The notes under the pieces are model-generated. The model was not told the origin of the DNA. It was given only the letters and a program-made list of their open reading frames with translations, and ran no database searches. Below are positions 42,704 to 53,706 of a stretch of DNA of 64,000 bases, in pieces. Position numbers and translations under genes: made by a program. Location: contig WTPW01000658.1 in NCBI GenBank assembly GCA_009809945.1, positions 51,511-115,510 on the forward strand, written 5' to 3'. How positions within the stretch are numbered: the first letter of the stretch is position 1; the number at the start of each line of letters is the position of its first letter. The DNA comes from Gigaspora margarita. Its lineage: Eukaryota; Glomeromycota; Glomeromycetes; Diversisporales; Gigasporaceae.

Positions 42704-43799
42704 CAGTCGTCCTCCCATATAATCACCTCCCATATAGTCACAAACTCTATATAATCACACCAAAAACATGATACTGTTTTTTTATATTAAAAACACCTCC
42801 ATACAGTCACAATAATATTATAATCACTATCACATTTTTTTAGAAATTGTTGGCTGATTTTAATAATAAAATTACTTCTTCACAATCACATTTATATATG
42901 ATCGTAGATAGTTTCTACATATAAAAGTTACGATTTTAATAATTAAATCAACTTTTATGCAATAATTAAAGTTGTTTGGAAGAATAAAATACACCTACCA
43001 TTAAATTTTTATGCAAATTGGATAACTTTTTATTAGTATTGTTTCTCATTTTACGTATCTACGAATATAGCTAAAAAATTTGTAATTTTTTCTTATAGGA
43101 ACGTAAACGAAAAAATATATTAATTAAATATCAACTGATTTACATAAAAATTTTACGATAGGTGTATTTTGTTCTTCTGAACAACTTTTCTTATTGCATT
43201 AAAATCGATTCACTTAGTATTATTTTGACTTTTATATATAGCAACGATCAACGATCGTATATAAAAATTTTTTTAAAAAATTTTATATACGATCGTTGAT
43301 CGTTGCTATATATAAAAGTCAAAATAATACTAAGTGAATCGATTTTAATGCAATAAGAAAAGTTGTTCAGAAGAACAAAATACACCTATCGTAAAATTTT
43401 CATGTAAATCGGTTAATATTTAATTAATATATTTTTTCGTTTACGTTCCTATAAGAAAAAATTACAAATTTTCTAGCTATATTCGTAGATACTTAAAATG
43501 AGAAACAATACTAGTAAAAAGTTATCCGATTTGCATAAAAATTTAATGGTAGATGTATTTTATTCTTCCAAACAACTTTAATTATTGCATAAAAGTTGAT
43601 TTAATTATTAAAATCGTAACTTTTATATGTAGAAACTATCTACGATCATATATAAAATTTTTAAAATACCTCTACTAAATCACTTTTTTTATATTAATTA
43701 TAATTTGTGCTTATATAGAGGTACTTTTATAAAGTCACACCTTTTTATAATCACATATTTGGGCGTGCCCAACTGTGTGATTATAGGGGAGGATGACTG
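42704..43799. mobile_element. Mariner-type foldback MITE (1,096 bp)
   Basis: TA duplicated at 42702-42703 and 43800-43801. Ends CAGTCGTCCTCCCATATAAT and complement of the right end CAGTCATCCTCCCCTATAAT. Almost the whole element is one palindrome centred at ~43265 (CGATCAACGATCGTATATAA and its complement). The arms hold the recurrent core. Inserted in the MULE DDE domain. Confidence 0.9.
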
Positions 43800-44092
43800 T
43801 ACTAGTGTTAATAATTATGGACAAAGTATATGCTTTGCTGAAACTTTAATGCTAAATGAAAATGCAAATAGTTTTAATTGGATATTTAGTACATTTTTAA
43901 AAATAGTAAATAATTATACACCAAAAGAATTTTTTACTGATGAAGATTCAGCAATAATTAAAGCAGTTGATCAGATTTTTAAACCTTTTGGAACAAACAT
44001 GTTTTATGCTTGTGGCATCTTCTTAAAAATGCAATGAAAAATTTAAATAGTGTATATTCCAATAAACAAAATTTTGAATTCTAGAGAGTCAG

Positions 44093-44756
44093 AATTTTGT
44101 ACTTTGGTAATAAAAAAGAATGTTTAAAGCAAGCAGAATCAAAATAAATTATAGGAATAATGCACTAACATGAAGAGATACTAGTAGATATATGGAAAAA
44201 ATAAATAGCATATACTACAAAAGATAAAAATAAGAATAATATAGAAGCAGCAAATAGCAGAAAAAAGAGAAAGAATGCGCAGATACAAGAATATTCCAAA
44301 AACCAAGCATTAGAAACATGATTAAAGAGAAAAAGAAAGTACAAAAGAAAACAAAAAGAATATGCTCAAAGCTCAAGTGAAGACTAAGAGTCAACATAGT
44401 AAAAACAGCAGAGAAATAAGTAAAGACAAATCAGAAATAACATCTACCAAGAATTTGAAGAAGAAACTACAAGAAAATATTACAAAGACTCAAGATAATA
44501 GAATTAAACCAGAACTTGAAAACAACAGGTAGGGTTCTAAACAAGAGTGAAGCTTCTAATCTCTTCTAATAGTCAGCAAAGTTTTATAAACTGAACAATT
44601 GGTTTCTGAGGATTGACTGATAGAACAATCAGCCAAACCAAAATAAAAAATACATCTATAGAACAAGGAGAAAATAAGAGATCATATATTTGTAAAAAGA
44701 ACAGTTGGGATTTAGTAAAGGGCAAAAAGAAAAGATAGAAGTTTTTAGTATAGTTA
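44093..44756. other. A-rich tract with Lys-rich frames
   Basis: Strongly purine-biased plus strand. Translations are Lys/Asn/Glu rich with several stops (e.g. 44218-44385, SRKKRKNAQIQEYSKNQ). It may be the decayed 3' part of the MULE or an unrelated relic. Not recognised. Confidence 0.35.
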
Positions 44757-45275
44757 TTTCCGCTTTATGGTAAATGACCTATCATTTATTGGAAATTTAA
44801 ATGATCAAGTCATTTGGATAAATGACTAGTCCTTTGGATAAATGACTAGTCATTTGGGTCTTTTTGATCATTTGAATATGAAGTAATTTTATTGGTCAAA
44901 TAGCTAATATTATCAAATACTGAGTCGATGATTGTGGCTACATATAAAAATCAAAATCTTACTTAATTAATTAATATTTATATCTTAACTTTGTTTAGAA
45001 GAACAAATTGCATATATTTTGAAAATTCTAATTGAACAATTTTTGTTAAAAATTTTAAATTTTTTCGCATAACCATAAAACACAAAAAATGACTTGATAA
45101 GAAGTTATCCAAATTTTAAAATAGTCTGAATACCTTTACTTAAGATATATTTCGATTAATTTAGCAAAATTTTAACATTTATTTTGTGGTCATTTGGGTT
45201 CTGAAATGACCAATGATTGGTCACTAGTCATTTAGGTCGTTTTGGTCATTTCAAGTGATTTATTGGACGACCCCA
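44757..45275. mobile_element. Foldback element with AAATGACTAGT subterminal repeats
   Basis: ATAAATGACTAGTC is tandem at left (44818-44858), and GGTCACTAGTCATTTAGGTC lies at right. The interior carries the recurrent core arms (GATTGTGGCTACATATAAAA, GTTTAGAAGAACAAATTGC). Exact ends are uncertain; the right end may be near GGACGACCCCATAA. Confidence 0.65.
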
Positions 45276-46182
45276 TAATTAGCATTGACAAATCACAAAG
45301 TACGTATTAGAAAATTTTTTTTTTTTTAACGAAAGAGGACAGACACTAATTACGTAATTTATACTATATGCCTTTAATATCAATACGAAGCATAGTTCTA
45401 GGAAAGTTAAGAATTTGAAATAATCGAATAAATCATGTTTTTATTGATTAAATCAACGAACTTTTCAAATTTCAAGCAAAAAGTACATTGTTTAAACCCA
45501 TTTTTTAATATTGCAGATAAAATGTTTTATTTCATCAATAAACTCTTAGAAAACTCTTAGTTTACTGCAACATAAATTTTACATTCGTAAAAGCTAAAGT
45601 TGTGAAATTTATGCAACCCTTTTTCTAATAAGTATGGTCAATGCAATTTTAATCTTATTTATAACTATTGAAACCAAATGCATGAACGAATTAACTGAAA
45701 AATTGGTTGATTATATTACTCTATAAGGAATGACTATTAGTATTGAATGTTTGACTTGAGCCATTCAGGATAAAGCAGACAGAAAAATTCAAATAAACTA
45801 AATTCTTAGAAGAAATCATATATAAGACTGCAGGCAGAAAAATATTTCGTCAAAGATAACTAATAATTTTAGTAATCTAAAAAACTTTTGTTTTTTTTTT
45901 ATTTATCAAAAAGTTCCCAAATGGGCTGTTTGCACCCAAGATAGATATATTCAAGTAATAGTAAACTTTTATGTTACAAATTCTTTCAAAATAAGGCGTA
46001 CTGAGTGAAGCAATCTGTGATATATCGAATCAAGTTTATTAATCCGCGTCAATTAACATCATATTTATCTAATTCACCGAATCTAATAGCATTCTTTCTT
46101 TTTAAATTTCCATTCTAAATATTAATAACAAATCTTGCATGCTTACAAAATGTGATGAATGATGGAATTCAATTCCGATTGT
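45276..46182. other. AT-rich spacer without recognisable gene
   Basis: No ORF of interest, no inverted ends found. A poly-T tract lies at 45320-45330. Confidence 0.45.
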
Positions 46183-47015
46183 TGCACATGTCCAAATTTA
46201 ATAGTTTATTCATAGACAATTATATATGCCGTGTAACAAAAATGTAGTGTAGCATTTAAATGAATGAGTGTTTTTCCGTTAAATAAATAAATAAGGACCC
46301 TTTGTTTTGTTGATATAGAATACAACTTTGTTGCATGTAGACAAAGGTTATCATTGGATGAAAATATCACGTGAATAAGTGTTTGATGCTTTAATTCATC
46401 CCAAATTTGCTTGCTAGTAAACGACAATAATTTTTTTAACATGACTATTCAATTTTCCTTTTCTTTCCTTTTCTTCATTTTTTATAAATAAATTTATGTA
46501 CCAAAATTGGGTGTTACCTTAAATGGAGTATTAATCAGTGTTTTAAAAAAAAAATGAATCTTTATGAGTTTCATTGTTGTCGATTTATTAGTACTACATA
46601 AAAAATATTTAGTGAAAACGAATAAAGATTGCTTATATTCTCTAATTAGAAAGCAATAATTAAGAACCTTTGAGTTTTCCTAGAATTTCAAATATAGTAT
46701 TGATTTAAATGATATGTAACAGGGTCTTCAAGAATAGAACATGGTCAAAATCATAGTACCAGTTGCAAAGATGTATAACAACACTATGATAAAAATTAAA
46801 TTCAAGTACAAATTAATTCATTTTATTTTCAGTTTACAAAAGAATTTAAAAATAAAATTTTTTATACATTTTGCAATACTTTATCTAAAGTTTTATTGAT
46901 AAAACACTCCGGTTTAGTCTATATGTTCAATATGTTTTATTATGTTTTGAATTATTTCTCTATAACCCATTTTTATAACAAGTACGATCATGCTTTTTTT
47001 AAAATGCCCGTTTTT

Positions 47016-47312
47016 AGGACCCTGGACATATAGTACAGAGGTCATACATTATGCAATTCAGCAAAAACCCCCGAAATTTGAGAAGCAAAAAAACAGTTTT
47101 TGGCAATTATCTTGGCATCCAGTGGTCCAATTTGAATGAACTTTTTTTTAAAATGAAGCTCTCAGTGAGGCGCATCTAACAAAAAAAATTCATTCAATTC
47201 TGATTACTGGATCGAAAGTTATTTAAGTAAATAGATTTTGACATTTTCAGCAAATTAGGTCAAAATTGGCCAAAATCCAGTTATGACCTATATCAAAGAT
47301 GTCCGGGGTCCT
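47016..47312. mobile_element. MITE with conserved-loop hairpin (297 bp)
   Basis: Ends AGGACCCTGGACAT / ATGTCCGGGGTCCT. Internal hairpin ATCCAGTGGTC…GAATGAA paired with TTCATTCAATT…ACTGGAT; its loop has CTCAGTGAGGCGCATCTAACAA, shown in parts: CTCAGTGAGGCG and CATCTAACAA. Absent from the homologous site in copy 1 (about 32580). Confidence 0.82.
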
Positions 47313-49011
47313 CCTTTTTAGTTAATATGAAAAGCACCAATTAAAAGTACAGTAATCAAATATTATTGTTTATATTTTATTAACTAAAGCAAAATTTTCA
47401 CGCAGAAAAAAATTGATGTTTTTGTAACTTAAACATAAGCTTTTAGATCATGCATTTTGGTTTAAAATTATTCATCCATTTTAATATTTGAGTCCTGCCA
47501 TTATTAAGCATGAAGAGAATTTCAATATAGTGTTACAATTGAAATAATTAAACCATATATTATTCATTGCACTTCCATAAAATCAAACAATATGATGAAA
47601 AAGTATATACCCTAAATATAGCTTTGCTGTATATCAATTAGTTTATTTGTTTCGATGCTTTATTTTTTGATATTTAGTTTAATTAGTTTCTATAAACATT
47701 GCATCAAATAATGTATTGTACATGTAATCTGACGCACAATATAAAAGATTATTTATTAAATATTAAGTTATTTTTAGCGAATTTATTTTTTAAATTAGTT
47801 TTAAATTATTACCAATTCTTTGGTGTTTTTTATTGTCATGATAATAATTAAGAATGGTCACAGAGTTATTATGATAAAAGAAACTTGAACTGATAAAAGA
47901 ATATTCTGAGTTTGAAGTATTGTACAGTGATTAGGATGGTTGGCGCAATTATCATACCAATTGGCATGCCATTAACATTTTTTGACACATGGTAAGCAAC
48001 ATGGAACACCATTTATAATGTACCTACTACATGTTTTTTTTAAAAAAAAATATCCTCTCCATTCGGGTCACCTGACAGGTGGATAAATTGGCATGCTAAT
48101 AGCATGTCCTATTTAAATCATCATTGGTGACACCATATATCTTACGTCAACAACTCTTTAATAGGTAAATAAACCAAAATTTTGGTATAGAATCATTATT
48201 GGATGTTTTAATAATGCACAAACAATGTTTTATTTGTTAGAAAAAAAAACAAGGTCGAAGAGAAAATTTTGAAATAAGAAATTTATTTATTTATTTTTTT
48301 TATTAGATTAAGTGACAGACTTTGTTTTTGATTCAGCCAATTAACATATGTTAACAACATAATGATAGAAATATAATTATTAATGAAATAAAAAAAATCA
48401 CCTCAAATTATGACATACAGTAATTATAACAAAGAATGATAAGAAAAGCTTAAGTTTGCTTATTTTGGTTAACTCATAACTACTAATTTCGACTATTATA
48501 TAAGTCCAAACTATGTTTACATTGTTTTTTTCTTCAAATAAGAAAATCAAATTGAATAATTCAAATATTATATAAAAATCCAAATTCATCCATCAGGAAA
48601 AAGGGAATCGAAGTAAAATGATAAATGACGAAATAAAGCGAAAAAAAAAGAAAATGAATTAAAACAAAGTAGATAGATAATTTAAAAAAAATAATGTAGT
48701 AATATAAAAAACTTGATTATCTCGAATTTAATCAAGTAGGTGCGTAATGAGAAAAAATTGACAAATTGATAATTTAGTTTAAATCAATAAATAATTGACC
48801 ACGCAATAAAAGAGTAAAAAAATTTCCAAGTGAACAAAAAAAAAATCCAATTGAAAATTGTCAAAGTAATTGTTGCTTTGATTATGATAAATCGGATGAC
48901 TTTAATTTTATTTAGATCATTAGAGGACAAGCAAAGTCAATATATAATATATAATTTGTAAACGGGAACCGAAATAGCTCAACAGAAATTGTGATGAGCA
49001 AGATCAATATT

Positions 49012-49194
49012 TTAATTTGTAAACAGTGGTGAGCCAGAAAATAGCTCAACAGAAAATTCTGTTGGTTGAGCAATTTCAGCATTTTTTAAATTTTGACTCT
49101 CATTGAGAGGATCAAGAATGCCATCAATTATAATTTCAGGTAAAACAAAATTTCGTAGGGTATCTTGAGATTCATCTCTATTATCGTGATCCAT
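49012..49194 (-). CDS. Short conserved ORF, copy 2 (60 aa), unknown function
   Basis: Paralogue of 34391-34570. The frame is open from a Met seven codons further upstream (49215), but alignment favours ATG 49194 (MDHDNRDESQ), matching MNNDNRNESQ in copy 1. It shares EIIIDG, a Leu-x-Pro-x-Asn stretch, FSVELFSGS and a terminal Asn; the middle (Ser/Glu/Asn-rich) varies. No Cys, signal or membrane segment. Retention of an open frame and of motif blocks in both copies, while flanking DNA has many indels, supports a functional peptide or a conserved first exon. No HMG box, kinase or other domain is visible within 1 kb downstream. Confidence 0.55.
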   Translation of the reverse strand: MDHDNRDESQDTLRNFVLPEIIIDGILDPLNESQNLKNAEIAQPTEFSVELFSGSPLFTN

Positions 49195-49255
49195 TTTTTC
49201 ATTTTTGTTGAGCAATGAAGCAACGATTCTTTAAGATTGTTTAATGGTTAGCTCT

Positions 49256-49262
49256 TTATATA
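49256..49262 (-). promoter_or_regulatory. TATA-like box of short ORF, copy 2
   Basis: TATATAA on the minus strand, 62 nt upstream of ATG 49194, in the same CATTGAGAATT context as copy 1. Confidence 0.4.
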
Positions 49263-49333
49263 ATTCTCAATGTTAGAACATTAGAAACATCTATTTTACG
49301 TTAGTTTACACAACAACATTTGAGCACTGCATA

Positions 49334-49364
<31 letters not shown>

Positions 49365-49479
49365 TTTGAAATTAAAACATACATTTATTGACGAAATAGC
49401 ACGATATAAATGATGAAACAAGTGAAGTTCTTTGAGTAACATATTATGCATCGCATATACACAAGTATGTATGTAAATA

Positions 49480-49856
49480 TGGGGAGCGGTCAATTAAAAC
49501 ACGGCTTATGGCATTTTTTGCAAAAATGAGTTAACAATACTATCAAATAAAGCATGCATTCAACTATATAATTTAGCGTTTAAAGCATCGATTTACATAA
49601 TAAAATTTTTGTCNATGNNTATTTTTCTAAATGCNNTATGTAAATAGAAGCGATCTAAAAATAGATTTTAGAAATTAGTTTGTTGATCCTTGCTGTATAG
49701 TCATAGAAAAGAGCTTGTATGATTGGCTAATTCATATAGATCAAACAGGTTATACTAATAATAGATCATCATTGTTGTTGTTACACTAAATTTCAAACGT
49801 GATTTTCTCAAAATAGAAAAAAAGCCATAAGCCGTGTTTTAATTGACTGCACCCCA
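49480..49856. mobile_element. MITE with ~36-bp inverted repeats, TA target
   Basis: TGGGGAGCGGTCAATTAAAA continuing CACGGCTTATGGC at left and the complement at right, with TA on both sides. Seven ambiguous bases (49614-49636) lie in the interior. Absent from duplication copy 1. Confidence 0.85.
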
Positions 49857-50205
49857 TATATAATTTTTATTACGCGTACATGAATTTGATTATAAATAAC
49901 TTGATTAAAATTGTAATTCATTTTTTATTACATGAACACGCTATTGTCTATAATATCTTAGAATTTTAAATTCTTTTGTAATACTACATTGTAACTTTGA
50001 AACATTGAAGTATGTAATAATGAATATATATCAATCCAATTTCTCTTCTTTTACAATTTAAGAACTCACATTTGTTTAAAGTTAAACTCGTCCGCATATA
50101 TCTGAATTAATCTGTTTTTAAATAATAATAGTAAATAATTTTAGATGTTAAATTTATATCTGAATTTTATTGGGTTCAGTATATTTAAAAAATTCCCACG
50201 TAATG

Positions 50206-51563
50206 TAGTATAAATGAATCTAGATTATGAACCTAGATCGTAATGTTTTTTTTCTCTTGTGCAATTTTATGTCAATTAATTGCTAAACACAGTATTACGA
50301 GCAAAATTGTAACCTAGTAACATAAAACAATAAACATGGATGCTATGATTCTCTTGAGTGTTACTTTAGAGTGCTTACACTAATACTATTTTTCCATTCT
50401 AAATTTAACTATATTGGACCAGGACCAATAGATAAATTAAGGTGAGATAAACCTGATTCGGTGTTTTACGTTACCCTTCTGCCTCCTGAGAGAAGATGGG
50501 GCAAGCTGGAGCATATTAGATACAGAGATTTTTTACACTTTCTTTTGTTCTATTTTCCTTAGTTCTAGGTTTAATTTTTTCTAAGACAATTTATCTTTAT
50601 TTCTATTTTGGAAATTCCCGGACTCTATGTTTGTTCATTGTCTAAGCATATATAGCATACTTTCATCATGATTGGCTGATTTTTGATTATATTTATGTGA
50701 AATTTGATTGGATAATAATATTAAGCTATACACAAAAAAATTTGGTTACAATAAATAAATATTTATTAATAATATATATTATCATTATAAATTAATATAA
50801 ACGAAATATATTAATATTTAAATTTATATAGTAGACTATACGTGATTCTAATTTTAATGTTAATATAATACTGTAAATTAATGAAGTGTTGATATTAATT
50901 ATATATTACGCAACTCCAAATCAATATAGTAGTCAATAATTTCTAGAAAAAATTCAGGTCACAATCTACTAAAAATTACGTATTATTATAAAATTAAAAT
51001 CAAATAAATGTTCATCGAAAGACTTTTATCTGGACATTAACATCTTTACCATAAATATTAGTAGCTATAATCCCCGATCACTATATCAAGATCACAGAGA
51101 ATTGGTAATAATAACAAGCTAGGTAAGTATTTAATTAATAATTACAGTATTTTATTTTTTCAATTTTTTATTATACTAATGTTAATATTTTTACATAACG
51201 ATAGAAATAAAACAAATTGATCTTAAATTTTTGGATTTTGCAATTGGAAATTTAAGATTCAAGCCCTTAAAAGAGAATTCTGGAATGTCCTCATTGGTGT
51301 ACAAAGGAGTAAACAGTAATCAGGATCGGGTAAATAATGGTTCATCATAATTATTGCCGTTTTCTTTCTTTTCTTTGAATTCATCGTTAAATTCATTTCA
51401 TTGACTTTGTTGACTTCATTATTAATTGACTTGGTCGTTATCTTCACCGATTGTCATTTTTATTTTCATTGACTTTATCATTGATCATCTTCTTGCCTTC
51501 ATTATTTTGGTTGTCAGTTATATGATCGTTAACCTTTTTTTTTAACGTTATAAATATTGTTTG
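50206..51563. other. AT-rich spacer, nothing recognised
   Basis: Includes a slightly GC-richer bit (50450-50515, CTTCTGCCTCCTGAGAGAAG) and TTGACTTCATTNATTGACTT-type repeats (51395-51480). No coding domain or inverted ends. Confidence 0.4.
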
Positions 51564-52520
51564 TTAAACAAACATATATGTATGCATGAAACGTAGTACC
51601 TTCATCATGCTAAGTAGCACAACTAATTTAGTGATTACAATCTGTTGTTGTTTATTTTGAGAACGGTAAATATTATATGCTTCAATTGTACGATGTTTCG
51701 TAATGCTCATTTCGGCTTGAATGTCAACACCTGCATTGTTTAACTTTTGTGCTATATGCTTCTGAATTGAATGGTCAATAATCCTTTTGGTAGTACAGTT
51801 AATGCCCATAAGAGAACAAATCTCTTTCATAAGCCCAGAAAGTTTGCCACAGCCCAAATATTTATCCGAGAACTAATCATTATCTATAAAAAAAAAAAAT
51901 TTGAATTTTATATTATACATGAAAAATTTCCTTATCTTATCAGTTGGCCGTTTTGGTATATAAAGTTTTATGTCAACGATTTGTCCAATTTGAACTTTTT
52001 CAGTATCCACTTTGGTGTGTTTTATTATGAATAGTAAACAAATAATATCCTCCATCTTTATGTGAGGTAAAATCTTTTCAGTTTATGGTAAGTACCGCCA
52101 CGCCTTGCTGTAATATGGCCAATTGATACAAAAAGCCTTTGGATTATCACGTGAAAGTTGTGGATGGTCAAAGATATTTCCTCTTCCGTCAAAAGATCTG
52201 CACCTTCTAATTCCTTTATTCGGCCATCAAGAATCTAATGGAATTTTTTAAATTCAAAATCGTTATGATGCTAATAGGTTCATGTTTGAATGTTGTTTGA
52301 AAGTATCGATTTATTGTGCAAACACCCACGTATAAAGAGTCAGAAGCGTATTCATTATTATTTTGGGTTCTTGCTTTGATGATAAATTTGAAAAAAAGGC
52401 TTGCAGCTGTTACCTTGCTTTGGACAGTTTCAAGATCGACTTTGGGATGTGTATCATTTACATATTCTTTGCCTATGCATCTGTGCTTTTTTGTGTATTT
52501 GCAAGAACTGAATTTTTTGC
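51564..52520 (-). pseudogene. Crypton-like tyrosine recombinase relic
   Basis: Pieces in order on the minus strand: VDLETVQSKVTAASLFFKFI, then YASDSLYVGVCTINRYFQT; ILDGRIKELEGADLLTEEEI; a region with GG-Y-LKRF; then, in another frame, KDGGYYLFTIHNKTHQSGY (with TGA stops); and GCGKLSGLMKEICSLMGINC, IIDHSIQKHIAQKLNNAGVD and KHRTIEAYNIYRSQ. The last part is the recombinase C-box: H-S-I-Q where H-x-x-R is expected (Arg lost), H-R, and the nucleophile Tyr in EAYNIY. Frameshifts and stops make it inactive. Family (DUF3504/Crypton-type) is from recall of repeated proteins in mycorrhizal fungi. Confidence 0.7.
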
Positions 52521-53706
52521 ATATGATTAAAGTTTTTATCCAAAGATTTTTGCCTTTAATAATCTGTAGCCTTTATAAACGAGGATTCCATTTTTGCAAT
52601 ATAAAAGAAGAAAAAATCATTTATTTATTTTTGAATCGTATTCTCTTTTTATATAGTAATGAAAGTTTATTAAAAGTTATTACATTTTTAATAAATGACG
52701 TAAAAAAAATTTTTTTTTTGTTTTTTGAATTAAATTATCTTTTAAACAGTATTGAAAGATTACTAGGGGCTATTACATTCTTAATAAATGACGTAATAAA
52801 GCAGCTTATTTTTATTACTAATGAATCACAGATTTTGCAAAATCTCTAATGCTAAAACTAAATAAAATACGACTCTATAAATATTAATCTAACAATTTTT
52901 ATCTACATTTTTAAATAATTCTATGTTCGAGCCATAAAATTGAATATCATTATACATTAAACTAAAAATATTACCACTATAAAGATCTAAAAATTGAAAC
53001 TTATCAACTAAATTATATAAATTATAAATAAATTAAAGTATTATATTTATTGTTATTAATTGAATTACAGTATTAATTTAAAATACGCATATAAACTAAT
53101 AACCTTATTTTACCAATTAGATTAGCTGTTAAATAAATTAGTCACATATTTACGTTTATACCGTGTTTATACCATAATATTTACCTGTCAATATATGACT
53201 CCTTGGACCTTTAAAATTATCTTTAAATTTCAAATTTATAAATAACATGTGTCTAGGTTCTACTATATTTATAAATCAATGAAAAAATAATTAAATAAAA
53301 TTAAACCTATTTATGATTCTCATCAAATAAAACAAGAGGTGAACTTTAAAATTTCAATCTTTATTGAGACTGCGAAATGTTACACTAACGCTAAGATGTA
53401 AACCATATCATGAAAATTTTTTTATTTGATTATCCAATCAAAATTAAAGTCCGATATGACATCGGAAATTTCCTAAGTTTGATTGTTTTACTAGTAGCTT
53501 CATGAACAACTTAATAATTATTTTAATAATTATTTTTACTGTAAAAAAAATCTATTTTTCAACTATCTTAAAAATCTGCATGTTTTCAGAGAAAAGACGC
53601 ATACATGTGAAATTTAAATTTAGCCGCAATTTCAGGTCATTTATTAAAGGTCAATGTTTTTATTAGATACTTGGGGTTATATATGGTGTCTAAAATTTGA
53701 TAATTT
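52521..53706. other. AT-rich spacer
   Basis: 52640-52830 holds a direct repeat of ~110 nt (TTTTTAATAAATGACGTAA at 52686 and TTCTTAATAAATGACGTAA at 52780). Otherwise no gene. The plus-strand frame 52316-52849 is antisense to the recombinase relic and not real. Confidence 0.45.

Larger units (their letters stand above)
40914..44092 (+). pseudogene. MULE transposase relic with FAR1-type N-terminus
   Basis: A FAR1-like DNA-binding domain starts near 41000 (YASHESFVIAVKSYTKQQSF, then KRTIVCSQEG and LKHNHSM). The DDE domain is DVVVFNNTYKTNRFKMPFGI (first catalytic Asp replaced by Asn), then VNNYGQSICFAETLMLNENA, FFTDEDSAIIKAVDQ (second Asp) and, after a frameshift at about 44030, LCLWHLLKNAMKNLNSVY. 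Several stops occur before 41670. The domain is cut twice, by the SINE at 41690 and the TA-flanked MITE at 42704. Removing both insertions with one target copy each restores contiguous coding sense, so the transposase was there first. MULE family known from FHY3/FAR1. Confidence 0.85.
46183..50205. repeat. Segmental duplication copy 2
   Basis: Homologous to 31698-35090 over its length, same orientation. It is longer because of two private MITEs (47016-47312, 49480-49856) and other indels. It contains the paralogous short ORF and TATA context. A local tandem duplication of the ORF end (GAAATAGCTCAACAGAAA-type words at 48965 and 49035) occurs only here. Confidence 0.88.

Noticed and set aside
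52316-52849. 177-aa plus-strand ORF
   Set aside because: Antisense to the recombinase relic in its first part and low-complexity Phe/Leu/Ile sequence afterwards. No domain.
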